From: Desulfoluna butyratoxydans
GTDB lineage: Bacteria; Desulfobacterota; Desulfobacteria; Desulfobacterales; Desulfolunaceae
Reading direction: 5' to 3'
Length of the DNA stretch: 64,000 nt
Assembly (NCBI RefSeq): GCF_900699765.1
Contig: NZ_CAADHO010000001.1
Location: 682,001-746,000 of the forward strand
Positions 17,075 through 24,965 of the stretch are shown in pieces. Positions within the stretch are counted from its first letter, which is position 1, and each line of letters starts with the position of its first letter. A program made the position numbers and the translations under genes. The notes beneath the pieces are model-generated. The model worked only from the letters and a program-made list of their open reading frames with translations, was not told where the DNA came from and did not search any database.

Positions 17075-18208
17075 ATGAACACCACCCACGCCCTTCACTT
17101 TCTCAACGCCGCCGCCATGGAGGCGACCCCGGACCACAGCGTCGACCTGGTGGTCACCTCCCCCCCGTACCCCATGATCGCCATGTGGGACGAGGCCCTC
17201 TCCAACGCAGCCCCCGCCGTGGCAGAGGCCCTTGACCAGGGCCGGGGCATGGAGGCCTTCGAGGCCATGCACGGCATCCTGGATGCGGTCTGGGACGAGC
17301 TGGCCCGCGTGGTGAAAAAGGGAGGCTTCGTTGCCATCAACATGGGCGACGCCACCCGTACCATCGCCGGGGAGTTCGCCATCTACCCCAACCACTCGCG
17401 CATCACCATGGCCATGCTGAAGCGGGGATTCACCCCCCTGCCCGAAATCCTCTGGCGCAAGGTAAGCACCGCCCCCAATAAATTCATGGGCTCCGGCATG
17501 CTTCCTGCAGGAGCTTATGTCACCCAGGAACACGAATACATTCTTATCTTCCGCAACGGCGGCAAACGGGTCTTTAAAAACGGCCCGGACAAGGAGGTTC
17601 GAAAGGCCTCGGCCATCTTCTGGGAGGAGCGAAACCGTTGGTATTCGGACACCTGGAGCGATATCTCCGGCGTACGCCAGGAAACAGGCGACACAGCCCT
17701 GAGGCAACGCAGCGCCGCCTACCCCCTGGAGCTGCCCCTGCGTCTCATTCTCATGTACTCCGCCATGGGAGACACCGTGCTGGATCCGTTTTCCGGGACC
17801 GGCACCACCATGCAGGCCGCCCTTGCCACCGGCCGCAACAGCATCTCCTATGAGATCGACAGCGGGTTTGCCCCCATGTTCGACGCCCGGGCCGCACAGG
17901 CACCCGGCCTTTCGCACACCATCGCACGAAGCAGGTACGAGGAGCATGTGCGGTTTGTCGATGAAAGGCTGGCGTCCGGAAAAGCGATCAAACATACACA
18001 TGAAATCTGGGAGCTGCCCGTGGTCACCGCCCAGGAAAAGGGGATGACCCTGCCGGTGACCGTATCCGTAGAAAAAAACGGGACCGGCTTCAGCGCTGAA
18101 CACGCCCCCTTTGTTCCGGGCCAAAAGGCGCCCAAGCCGTCACCGCTCACCGGAACAGATGAGGCCCCTGAAGCAAAGGGTGCCACCCAGATGGCACTGT
18201 TTACTTAA
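17075..18208 (+). CDS. Solitary DNA methyltransferase, beta class (N6-adenine or N4-cytosine)
   Basis: 377 aa from ATG 17075; the frame extends upstream to a GTG at 17036, but MNTTHALHFLNAAAM is the better start. The catalytic motif TSPPY comes early and the AdoMet motif DPFSGTGTTMQAALATGRN late, the order of the beta class. No restriction endonuclease, specificity subunit or second methylase lies within the window, so it is likely an orphan methylase or belongs to a system with a distant partner. Recognition sequence unknown. Confidence 0.88.
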   Translation: MNTTHALHFLNAAAMEATPDHSVDLVVTSPPYPMIAMWDEALSNAAPAVAEALDQGRGMEAFEAMHGILDAVWDELARVVKKGGFVAINMGDATRTIAGEFAIYPNHSRITMAMLKRGFTPLPEILWRKVSTAPNKFMGSGMLPAGAYVTQEHEYILIFRNGGKRVFKNGPDKEVRKASAIFWEERNRWYSDTWSDISGVRQETGDTALRQRSAAYPLELPLRLILMYSAMGDTVLDPFSGTGTTMQAALATGRNSISYEIDSGFAPMFDARAAQAPGLSHTIARSRYEEHVRFVDERLASGKAIKHTHEIWELPVVTAQEKGMTLPVTVSVEKNGTGFSAEHAPFVPGQKAPKPSPLTGTDEAPEAKGATQMALFT

Positions 18209-18267
18209 CCCACAACCAATGAAAACAGGCGTTCACCACACCCAGGTCCGTGTTTTCAGGAGGATGC

Positions 18268-18768
18268 ATGCATATATACCCAGACACCACAGAGAAACCA
18301 GAGGGCTACCCCTCGCGGAAGGATTTTTTCGTCTCCACGGAAGGTGATGAAAAAGGATTCGGTCTTTTTACCAGGCGAGCGTTCAAAAAAGGGGAGATGA
18401 TGGCCCGTTTCACCGGCGAGGTCCTCGACGAAATCCGGCTCCACACCCTTCAGATCAGCCCCACAAAACACCTCCACGACCCCCATTTTGTGGGCTACCT
18501 CCTCCACGCCTGCGACCCCAACGTGGCCCTGGACATGAAGACCCTCACCATGTGGGCCCTCAAGGACATCAACCCGGGTGAAGCCCTCACCATGGACTAC
18601 ACCTCCACCGAAGACGTCCTCTACAGGCAGTTCCCCTGCCTCTGTGAGGCCGACAACTGCCGCAAGTGGATTACCGGACGCCTGGAGGCCCCGAGCGAAG
18701 AGGGATACGCCTACCTTAAGGGGCTGAAGCTTGCCACCCCTGCCAAGAAAGTCTACGCCCATGCCTGA
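18268..18768 (+). CDS. SET-domain protein with post-SET cysteine motif
   Basis: 166 aa from ATG 18268 (AGGAGG just upstream). SET signatures: GFGLFTRRAFKKGEMM, HACDPN (80-85; the usual NHSCDPN variant), MDYTSTED with the catalytic-type Tyr111, and a zinc-binding post-SET set Cys124, Cys126, Cys131. Such enzymes methylate lysines; bacterial targets are mostly unknown. The next gene begins inside its last codons (8-nt overlap), implying coupled translation with a PLP decarboxylase-like enzyme. Confidence 0.85.
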   Translation: MHIYPDTTEKPEGYPSRKDFFVSTEGDEKGFGLFTRRAFKKGEMMARFTGEVLDEIRLHTLQISPTKHLHDPHFVGYLLHACDPNVALDMKTLTMWALKDINPGEALTMDYTSTEDVLYRQFPCLCEADNCRKWITGRLEAPSEEGYAYLKGLKLATPAKKVYAHA

Positions 18769-19972
18769 TGCCTGCCACACCCCATTCTGGTGGGAACGCC
18801 AAGGGCTCTGCTACGAAAAAGGCAACCTGTGCTTTGCAGGGAATAAGGCGCAAGCCCTGGCCCGGCGCTTCGGCACCCCCACCTTTCTCTACAGCGCCCC
18901 ACGCATCCGGGAAAACCTGGCCAGGCTCCGCCAGGCCCTGGAGACCACGGGTCGCCCGTATCGCCTGCACTACGCCATGAAGGCCAACCGGTTCGCCCCC
19001 ATCCTCACCCTTATGGCCACGGAAAGGCTCTGCGGCATCGACGCCTGCTCCCCGGAAGAGGTGATGCACGCCATGGGATGCGGATTCAAAGAGTCCGATA
19101 TCTCCTACACAGCCACCGCCGTCTCCAATGAGGACCTGGATACCCTGGCCCGGTTCGAAAAGCTGCACATCAACTGCGACGCCATAAGCACCCTGCGCCG
19201 CCTGGGCACGCGGGCCCCGGGGCGGAACATCGGCCTGCGCATCAACCCGGCCATGGGCGTGGGCTACGGGGACAACGCACTGCTGCGCTACAGCGGCGAG
19301 AGCACCACCAAATTCGGTATCTACGCCGAGCAGTTCGACGAAGCCCTGGAAACCGCCGCAAAGCACAAACTCGCCGTCACCACCCTTCACCTCCACACCG
19401 GCTGCGGCTACTTAAGCGATCAGCTCGCCCCATGGGAACAGATCCTTGAAGAGGCCAAAGCCTTTGCCGAGAAAATCCCCGGCCTGCGGACCATCAACTT
19501 AGGAGGCGGCCTGGGCGTGCCCCACACCCCCACAGACACCGCCCTGGACCTTGGCCAGTGGGCCGCTGTCATCAAACGGGTCTTCGGAGATTCCGGCCTC
19601 ACCATCGAGGTGGAGCCCGGGGACTACATCGCCAAAGACGCCGGTCTGCTCCTCCTCACCGCCAACACCGTGGAGACCCGGCGATCCACCCGCTATATCG
19701 GCGTGGACGGCGGGTTCAACATCGCCGTGGAGCCCGCCTTTTACCGCCTCCCCTTCGAGCCGGTGGTCACCCGACTCAAAAAAGGCCCCCTCCTTCCCGC
19801 AACCGTTGCCGGTAACATCAACGAAGCCCTGGACCTCTTTTCCGAAGGGATCCCCCTGCCCCCCGTGGAAGAAGAAGATACCCTGGCCCTCATCAACGCC
19901 GGGGCCTACGCCTCCTCCATGAGCTCCAACCACTGCATGCGCGGACAGTTCCGTGAGGTGTTGCTTTTTTAA
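18761..19972 (+). CDS. Fold-III PLP decarboxylase (diaminopimelate/ornithine decarboxylase-like), non-canonical
   Basis: 403 aa. PLP lysine Lys74 in HYAMKANRF, HTGCGYL (His212), glycine-rich GGGLGVP (248-254) that binds phosphate, and EPGDYI. The motif that normally supplies the catalytic cysteine of the neighbouring subunit (CESGD in LysA) is NEALD here (354-358), while the following GAYASSMSS block is intact. So the enzyme has the fold but may decarboxylate or racemise a different amino acid. It overlaps the SET gene by 8 nt. A housekeeping LysA role is unlikely. Confidence 0.85.
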   Translation: MPDACHTPFWWERQGLCYEKGNLCFAGNKAQALARRFGTPTFLYSAPRIRENLARLRQALETTGRPYRLHYAMKANRFAPILTLMATERLCGIDACSPEEVMHAMGCGFKESDISYTATAVSNEDLDTLARFEKLHINCDAISTLRRLGTRAPGRNIGLRINPAMGVGYGDNALLRYSGESTTKFGIYAEQFDEALETAAKHKLAVTTLHLHTGCGYLSDQLAPWEQILEEAKAFAEKIPGLRTINLGGGLGVPHTPTDTALDLGQWAAVIKRVFGDSGLTIEVEPGDYIAKDAGLLLLTANTVETRRSTRYIGVDGGFNIAVEPAFYRLPFEPVVTRLKKGPLLPATVAGNINEALDLFSEGIPLPPVEEEDTLALINAGAYASSMSSNHCMRGQFREVLLF

Positions 19973-19977
19973 AAGCG

Positions 19978-20061
19978 TGCCTCCGGCGGCGAGGTGAGCC
20001 ACCTCGAAAGCATATTGCCCTTGCGCTTCGCCCTTCGTTCCTCAGGTCAAATCGCAAGGGC
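19978..20061 (+). repeat. Module A repeat, full copy 1 (variable-stem element)
   Basis: TGCCTCCGGCGG, then hairpin CGAGGTG-AGC-CACCTCG, then the stem GCCCTTGCG (20017-20025) / CGCAAGGGC (20053-20061) enclosing a 27-nt loop containing CCTTCGTTCCTCAGG. The same layout with different stems occurs at 40917 and 48091. Confidence 0.75.
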
Positions 20062-20082
20062 ATTAAGGACGGGATCTTTTCC

Positions 20083-20235
20083 TCGTTCCCAGGCTCTGCC
20101 TGGGAGTGTTTGGGGCAAGGCTCTGCCTTGCCAGCATGGAAAACCGTGGCGCAGAGAAGAAACCCACAGGTTGCCGAGGTGCCCCCATGGAGGCAGAGCC
20201 TCCGAAAAGCACCCCCAGGCGGAGCCTGGGAACGA
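20083..20235. mobile_element. MITE-like 153-bp unit
   Basis: Its ends are inverted repeats of 22 bp with one mismatch, starting TCGTTCCCAGGCTC (20083) and ending GAGCCTGGGAACGA (20235). Inside are smaller hairpins GGCAAGGCTCTGCCTTGCC (near 20113) and GGAGGCAGAGCCTCC (near 20189). There is no transposase. It is followed at 20333-20396 by a second inverted pair of GCCGCACTCC/GGAGTGCGGC type. Such units are common non-autonomous elements. Confidence 0.65.
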
Positions 20236-20529
20236 CGGAGCCAAGTCGGCTGCGGAGGTAGCATCGGCCTTGATCACCGTTTGGCCCATGGGCGTATATA
20301 CATCCCCCCCCGAAAACCGTTGTCCCCTGGAGCGCCGCACTCCTGTGCGGCACGGGTAACGACGGCCCAAAAAGCCGCACCGGAGTGCGGCGTTCCGTTT
20401 CAGTTGGTCTTTCTCGTTTTTTTTAAGGTCACCGCCAAGTGTTATTCAAAACGAGCCATAAAGGCCTAACCTCGTCAAAAGACGAAGCCCATGGCGGTTC
20501 CACCATGGTGCCTGGTTCTTCCCCCATAG

Positions 20530-20581
20530 CCCCCCAAAACAAAACAGGCCGTGGATGATCCAAGGGATCAACCACGGCCTG
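20530..20581 (-). terminator. Terminator of the cyclase-protease operon
   Basis: CAGGCCGTGG...CCACGGCCTG (20545-20581) with an inner TGATCC/GGATCA pair forms a long hairpin; on the minus strand it is followed by TTTTGTTTTG. Confidence 0.8.
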
Positions 20582-20609
20582 ATGTATTCAAATAGCCTGA
20601 GAAATTCTT

Positions 20610-21812
20610 TTAACGCACCATTCGGTTGTACCGGCTGCCGAAATTGACGTAGTCTCCTGACGGCGTCTTTTTGGGCAGGACATTGATCCTGCGGCCCATG
20701 GAGTTGGGAAGCCAGTGGGAAGGCTCTTCGTCCCAGGGCACATCGGCCTGGACGCGCCTTAGGCGGGTCAGGAGCGTGGCCATACCGGAGGGGTCGTAGC
20801 CCGCCCGTTTGGCGTAGAGTACACCGCGGGCGTCGGCCTCCATCTCGTAGACCTCTTTGCGCCCCCTGATGGCATGTTCGTACATGTCCATGGCCAGGTC
20901 ATCGAGTTCCTGCTCCACCTCATCCTTGCCCAGCTCATCGTCCATCTCGGCGAAGGCGTCTTCTGCGTTGATCTTGGATTTCCTCGCCTCGGTTTCGATG
21001 GCACCGTGCTGGAGGGTCACGTGGGAGAGCTCGTGGGCCAGGAGACAGGCCAGCTCATTTTCACTGCGGATGATATCCAGCATGCCCCTGGATACGAGGA
21101 TAACCCCCATGGGAGTGGCATTGGCGAAAATGGCGTCCGTATCCACCACATGGACACTGATGGGCAGATCATAAAACTCCGAGCTCTCTGCCACCAGCTG
21201 GGCCACGTTGTTGACGTAGGAAACAAGGGCTCTGTCGGTCACCAACCCCGGTGCGGCAAGGCGCCCGGTGATGTAGGCGCTCACCGCCACCATCTGCTCG
21301 CTGATAAAAAAGGGCCCCTTGGAGTACACCGGGGTTTTCGAGAGGAAATACCCGTGGGACCGGCGCCCCCTGAAGGTCTCTTCCTTAAACGCCCCGTAGC
21401 TTTCAGGGGTCACGTATCGGACAAAGGGCGCTTCAAACAGGGCCCGGTTGAGGTTGCCGGTGCGCACCCTGTTTTCAAAAAAACCCTTCACCGCAGCGGT
21501 GACCATCACCGTTGCCATACGCCGTCCCGAGGTGTCCTGGGCCATGAGGCCGTAATCGATGGAGCGCCCCTGGGCCTTGAAGGCGTTTTCAGACACCCAT
21601 CCTGTCTGGCCGTCCGCGGTCTTTGCCCGGCGCCACATGCCGTGGGTTTTCAGGATGGTCACCTCGTCCCCTTTGTTCAGGACTGTCACCACCGGATAGA
21701 ACGAGCCGGGTTTCTGCCGCAGGGAGGCGGACGAGACCTGGATGGTCTCGGCAAAGGCCGCGCCGCAGAAGAGCAGCACCAGCATCGCCGTCATGCATTG
21801 AATCGTTTTCAT
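20610..21812 (-). CDS. Periplasmic M48-family metalloprotease with N-terminal SH3-like domain
   Basis: 400 aa. Signal peptide (MKTIQCMTAMLVLLFCGAAFA), bacterial SH3-like domain (about 25-80, VSSASLRQKPG...GWVSENAF), then an M48 peptidase with zinc site HELSH in LACLLAHELSHVTLQHG and the third ligand Glu in YEMEADARGVLYAKRAGYDP. It probably degrades or chaperones envelope proteins. GGAGG precedes the ATG, 15 nt after the cyclase stop, so both genes form one operon ending in a strong terminator. Confidence 0.9.
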   Translation of the reverse strand: MKTIQCMTAMLVLLFCGAAFAETIQVSSASLRQKPGSFYPVVTVLNKGDEVTILKTHGMWRRAKTADGQTGWVSENAFKAQGRSIDYGLMAQDTSGRRMATVMVTAAVKGFFENRVRTGNLNRALFEAPFVRYVTPESYGAFKEETFRGRRSHGYFLSKTPVYSKGPFFISEQMVAVSAYITGRLAAPGLVTDRALVSYVNNVAQLVAESSEFYDLPISVHVVDTDAIFANATPMGVILVSRGMLDIIRSENELACLLAHELSHVTLQHGAIETEARKSKINAEDAFAEMDDELGKDEVEQELDDLAMDMYEHAIRGRKEVYEMEADARGVLYAKRAGYDPSGMATLLTRLRRVQADVPWDEEPSHWLPNSMGRRINVLPKKTPSGDYVNFGSRYNRMVR

Positions 21813-21827
21813 GGTCCCTCCATGAGA

Positions 21828-23978
21828 TTACTTGGTCTTAAATGTAAACACCCCGTCCGCGTCCACCAGCTCGGGGGTATGCTTGAGGAGCCTGCACCGG
21901 TCGATGTAGGCGGCGCTGGGCTTGTCGTCCGGGTCCAGGGCCAGCACCTTCTCAAACCGGGAGATGGCATCGTCCCACATCTTTTGTCGATAGGCGGAGA
22001 GGGCCTCTTTAAAGGCGTCTTCCACCTGCTGCATCCGGGCAGTGACATGTTCCAGGCGGTCCACCAGGGTAAAGACCCGGATGGGCTTGTTCTTTCCCTT
22101 TACGCGGATGCAGTCCAGCTCCCGGAACACGTATTCGTCCTTCACCTGCTCCCAGGTCTGCTCCGAGAGCATGTTGGTGGTGCCGTAGGCCTTGTTCACC
22201 CCCTCCAGCCGGGCCGACAGGTTCACGGTGTCCCCGATGGCGGTAAAATCCATGCGTCGGGTGCTGCCAAGGTTCCCCACCACCACCGGCCCGCTGCTGA
22301 TGCCGATGCGGGTAAGGATGTTGCCCTTGTCCGTTGTGATCATCTCGTTCACCTTTTCCCGGCGAAACGCAAGGATCACCTCACAGGCGGCCCGGGCGTG
22401 GTCCTTGCGGTCCACCGGTGCCCCGAACACCGCCATGATCCCGTCTCCGGTGTACTTGTCCAGCAGCCCCCCCTGGTCCAGCACGATGTCGGTCACCACC
22501 TGAAAATAGTCGTTGAGCACCTTGATGAGCTGCTTGGGCGTCTTGTCCTCGGAAAAGGTGGTAAACCCCTGGAGGTCGGTGAACAAGACCGTGCCGTGGC
22601 ACTCCACCCCGTCCAGGGAGACCTTGTCCGGGTCCTTCATGAGCTGGTTGATGACGTCCTCATGCAGGTACCGGGAAAAAACTGTCCGAATCTGGCGACG
22701 CGCCGCCCCTTCCGTGACCATGCGATAGACCGCAGCACCCGAGGCGGAAAGCCCCAGGGATGCCATGGGAAAGAGAAAATCCGCGGCCACAGACCCCGAG
22801 CGAAACAGAACCCAGCTGCCCCCCAGCGGCACCAGCAGCAGCACGCCGCTGGTCAGGGCCGCCACGGGAAACGAGCGGGAGGTAAAGGCCACAGCCGCCA
22901 GAAAGCTGCCGGCAAAGGAAAAAAGCACCAGCCAGACAAACCCCAGGCCGCGGATCCCGTGGCCGTTGAGGTAGTTGTCCAGAAGGGTGGCCTGGATCTC
23001 CCCGCCGGGATAAGGCGCCAGGGCCGTAAAGGGGGTGGTCTTCAGATCGGTGAGGCCCGGGGCCGTTGCGCAGACCACCACCACCTTGTCCTTGTATGCC
23101 TCCGGGGCAATCACCGGCGTCTCCCCGCCCATGGCCTGAACCGCGGAGCGCAGGGTGTCGTAAAAGCTGTCGTAGCGGTAGACCCCTCCGCTTCCCCCCT
23201 TGCCGTGCCAGAACACGATGTGGTTGCCCTGTGCGTCCAGGGCAAAGGTGCGCTTCCTGGTCACCAGCTCTCGTTTCCGGGCATCATAGCGCACCACCTC
23301 ATCGCCGGTCACCGCCAGGTAGGCGGCAAAGGCGAGTTGGGGGTAGAGGCGCTCCCCCACTCGAAAAAAAAGGGGCATGCGCCGCACCGTGCCGTCGTCG
23401 TCGGCCAGAAAATTCACCACGCCGTTTGTGGCATGGGCCCCAAGGGAGTCAATGGGCATGGTGATGCTGTGGTATGGCGGCAGCTTGAGCATCTCGCTGT
23501 TTTCAAAGGCCATGGCCCCGTCATCGGGCAACCGGCCGTCGCCGTTGGTGGACACCACCGACCCCAGCACCACGATGCCGGACTCCTGGATGGCCTGGGC
23601 AAAGGCCTGCTCCGAAGACTCGGCGTCCACGTCCAGGCGGTCCACCTCTTTTTCCGTGAACAGCATATCAAAGACCACGGCCCGGGCACCGGCGTCGGCC
23701 AGATAGCCGGTCACCACCCCGTAGAATTCACGGGGCCAGGGCCAGTTCACGTTATACGCTTCGGACAGGTTGCGGATGGAGGCGTCGTCAATGGCCACCA
23801 TCACCATACCGGGGTCGGCCGTGCCCTTGTCCGTTACCATGCGAAGGGCGGCATCAAAGGCTGCATGCCGCATGTTCTGATAGACGGGAGAAAATGAAAA
23901 AAGCCCCACCACCAGGGTTGCCACACAGGCAGTGGCCAGGGCCGCCACCATGGCCGGCCAGTTCTTTACCGTCTCCAT
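21828..23978 (-). CDS. Adenylate/guanylate cyclase with CHASE2 sensor
   Basis: 716 aa. One N-terminal membrane segment (about 8-27), a periplasmic CHASE2 domain (about 30-335), three membrane segments (about 345-420), then a class III cyclase domain with both metal aspartates (LFTDLQGFT and KYTGDGIMAVFG). The C-terminal end (AFKEALSAYRQKMWDDAISRFEKVLALDPDD) is TPR-like. It turns an extracellular signal into cAMP or cGMP. AAAGGAGG precedes the ATG. The following protease gene starts 15 nt after the stop, suggesting an envelope-related role. Confidence 0.92.
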   Translation of the reverse strand: METVKNWPAMVAALATACVATLVVGLFSFSPVYQNMRHAAFDAALRMVTDKGTADPGMVMVAIDDASIRNLSEAYNVNWPWPREFYGVVTGYLADAGARAVVFDMLFTEKEVDRLDVDAESSEQAFAQAIQESGIVVLGSVVSTNGDGRLPDDGAMAFENSEMLKLPPYHSITMPIDSLGAHATNGVVNFLADDDGTVRRMPLFFRVGERLYPQLAFAAYLAVTGDEVVRYDARKRELVTRKRTFALDAQGNHIVFWHGKGGSGGVYRYDSFYDTLRSAVQAMGGETPVIAPEAYKDKVVVVCATAPGLTDLKTTPFTALAPYPGGEIQATLLDNYLNGHGIRGLGFVWLVLFSFAGSFLAAVAFTSRSFPVAALTSGVLLLVPLGGSWVLFRSGSVAADFLFPMASLGLSASGAAVYRMVTEGAARRQIRTVFSRYLHEDVINQLMKDPDKVSLDGVECHGTVLFTDLQGFTTFSEDKTPKQLIKVLNDYFQVVTDIVLDQGGLLDKYTGDGIMAVFGAPVDRKDHARAACEVILAFRREKVNEMITTDKGNILTRIGISSGPVVVGNLGSTRRMDFTAIGDTVNLSARLEGVNKAYGTTNMLSEQTWEQVKDEYVFRELDCIRVKGKNKPIRVFTLVDRLEHVTARMQQVEDAFKEALSAYRQKMWDDAISRFEKVLALDPDDKPSAAYIDRCRLLKHTPELVDADGVFTFKTK

Positions 23979-24411
23979 ACCCCTCCTTTACCCACACGCA
24001 TCCGACCCCGCTTCCGCAGCGCTCGGCCTACACAAACCCGGCGCCTCTTTTTGGCATGAACACAAACAAAGTATAGCCCGAATCCCGGATTTTTCCAGTG
24101 ACCCGAGTCACAACACGCAGCTTCCCATGCAGCAGAAAACCGCCGCACCGAAACGATTCCATTGACGTGCAAAGAGCCTCCCCGCATCGTGTGTTTAAAG
24201 CGGCAGCACGGGTGTGCCCCTCCTGCGGCGGCCCTGCCGGAAACAACACGTTTAAAACGTAGAACAATAACGATGTCAGGTGAGTTTTCCCAGGCTCCGC
24301 TGAAATAGTGTCGATTGCTTTTTACTGATGTCTGACACAGAGATGCCACCCTGCGGGTATGGGTGCACTCGACGCGTGAAATATCCGGGTTAAAAAAAAG
24401 CCGGAACGGCC
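23979..24411. other. Intergenic region with degenerate module B and ATATCCGGG motif
   Basis: No gene. It holds a decayed TCCTGCGGCGGCCCTGCCGG stretch (about 24221-24240, module B) followed by an ACGTTTAAAACGT palindrome, and CGTGAAATATCCGGG at 24375-24389. The rest is presumably the cyclase promoter region. Confidence 0.5.
24375..24389 (+). repeat. CGTGAAATATCCGGG motif copy 2
   Basis: Exact 15-bp match to the motif at 63762, preceded in both by GCACTCGAC; it lies just downstream of a small hypothetical gene (24412-24711, minus). Confidence 0.55.
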
Positions 24412-24711
24412 TCAGCCCCGTTCAACCCCCGACAGGTCCACGGGTTCCCCGGAGACGGTGATGGCAAGGGGCTTTCCCTCGACACCTTTCAGCACCACAT
24501 CAACGGACTCCCCCCCTGCAAGGCGGGCATCCTTGCCCCTCAGGGCCGGCAGGTCCAGCTCCTCCAGCGCCCGGGTAAGGAGGGCTATCTGGGTTTCCAG
24601 GGACTCTTTGTCTCCGCGTCCCTTGAAGTAATCGGAGATACGACGATTATGGAGCCTCTTCACCTCGCTGGCGATGCAGTGGCGGCTCACGTCCAGTTCG
24701 ATCTGTGTCAC
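24412..24711 (-). CDS. Small hypothetical protein
   Basis: 99 aa, soluble, no family recognised. A basic helical N-terminal half (HCIASEVKRLHNRRISDYFKG) is followed by a helical stretch and a beta-rich end (DVVLKGVEGKPLAITVSGEPVDL). GTG start at 24711 with GGAGG four bases upstream. It is divergent from the exonuclease gene. Confidence 0.65.
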   Translation of the reverse strand: MTQIELDVSRHCIASEVKRLHNRRISDYFKGRGDKESLETQIALLTRALEELDLPALRGKDARLAGGESVDVVLKGVEGKPLAITVSGEPVDLSGVERG

Positions 24712-24882
24712 GATCCCTCCTCAAAGATTCCGTCGGTTGGAACACGGCCCCTCAGCCCCAAGGCCCTGTTCACCCGGGTGAATAGTACCACCCCTTGCCC
24801 CGGCCTGCCATCTCTTATTCCTCGCGCGCCCACGCCTGAAAGCAAAAACATCCCTCCTCCCCCCACGGGAAACAGCGCCGCC

Positions 24883-24901
24883 TTTTTTGCCTGTCCCCTT
24901 T
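24883..24901 (-). repeat. GGGGACAGGC repeat copy
   Basis: TTTTTTGCCTGTCCCCTTT; the inverse reads AAAGGGGACAGGCAAAA, the same sequence that flanks the RAYT gene. Confidence 0.7.
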
Positions 24902-24965
24902 CCATGCCCCAGGTTTTCATCCCTTGAATTGACTTTCAAAGGTGCCGTTGATATCCTGATTAGTT

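Noticed and set aside
20874..23897. 1007-codon plus-strand frame opposite the cyclase and protease genes
   Set aside because: It is a GC-driven antisense frame; both minus-strand genes show clear domains and ribosome sites.
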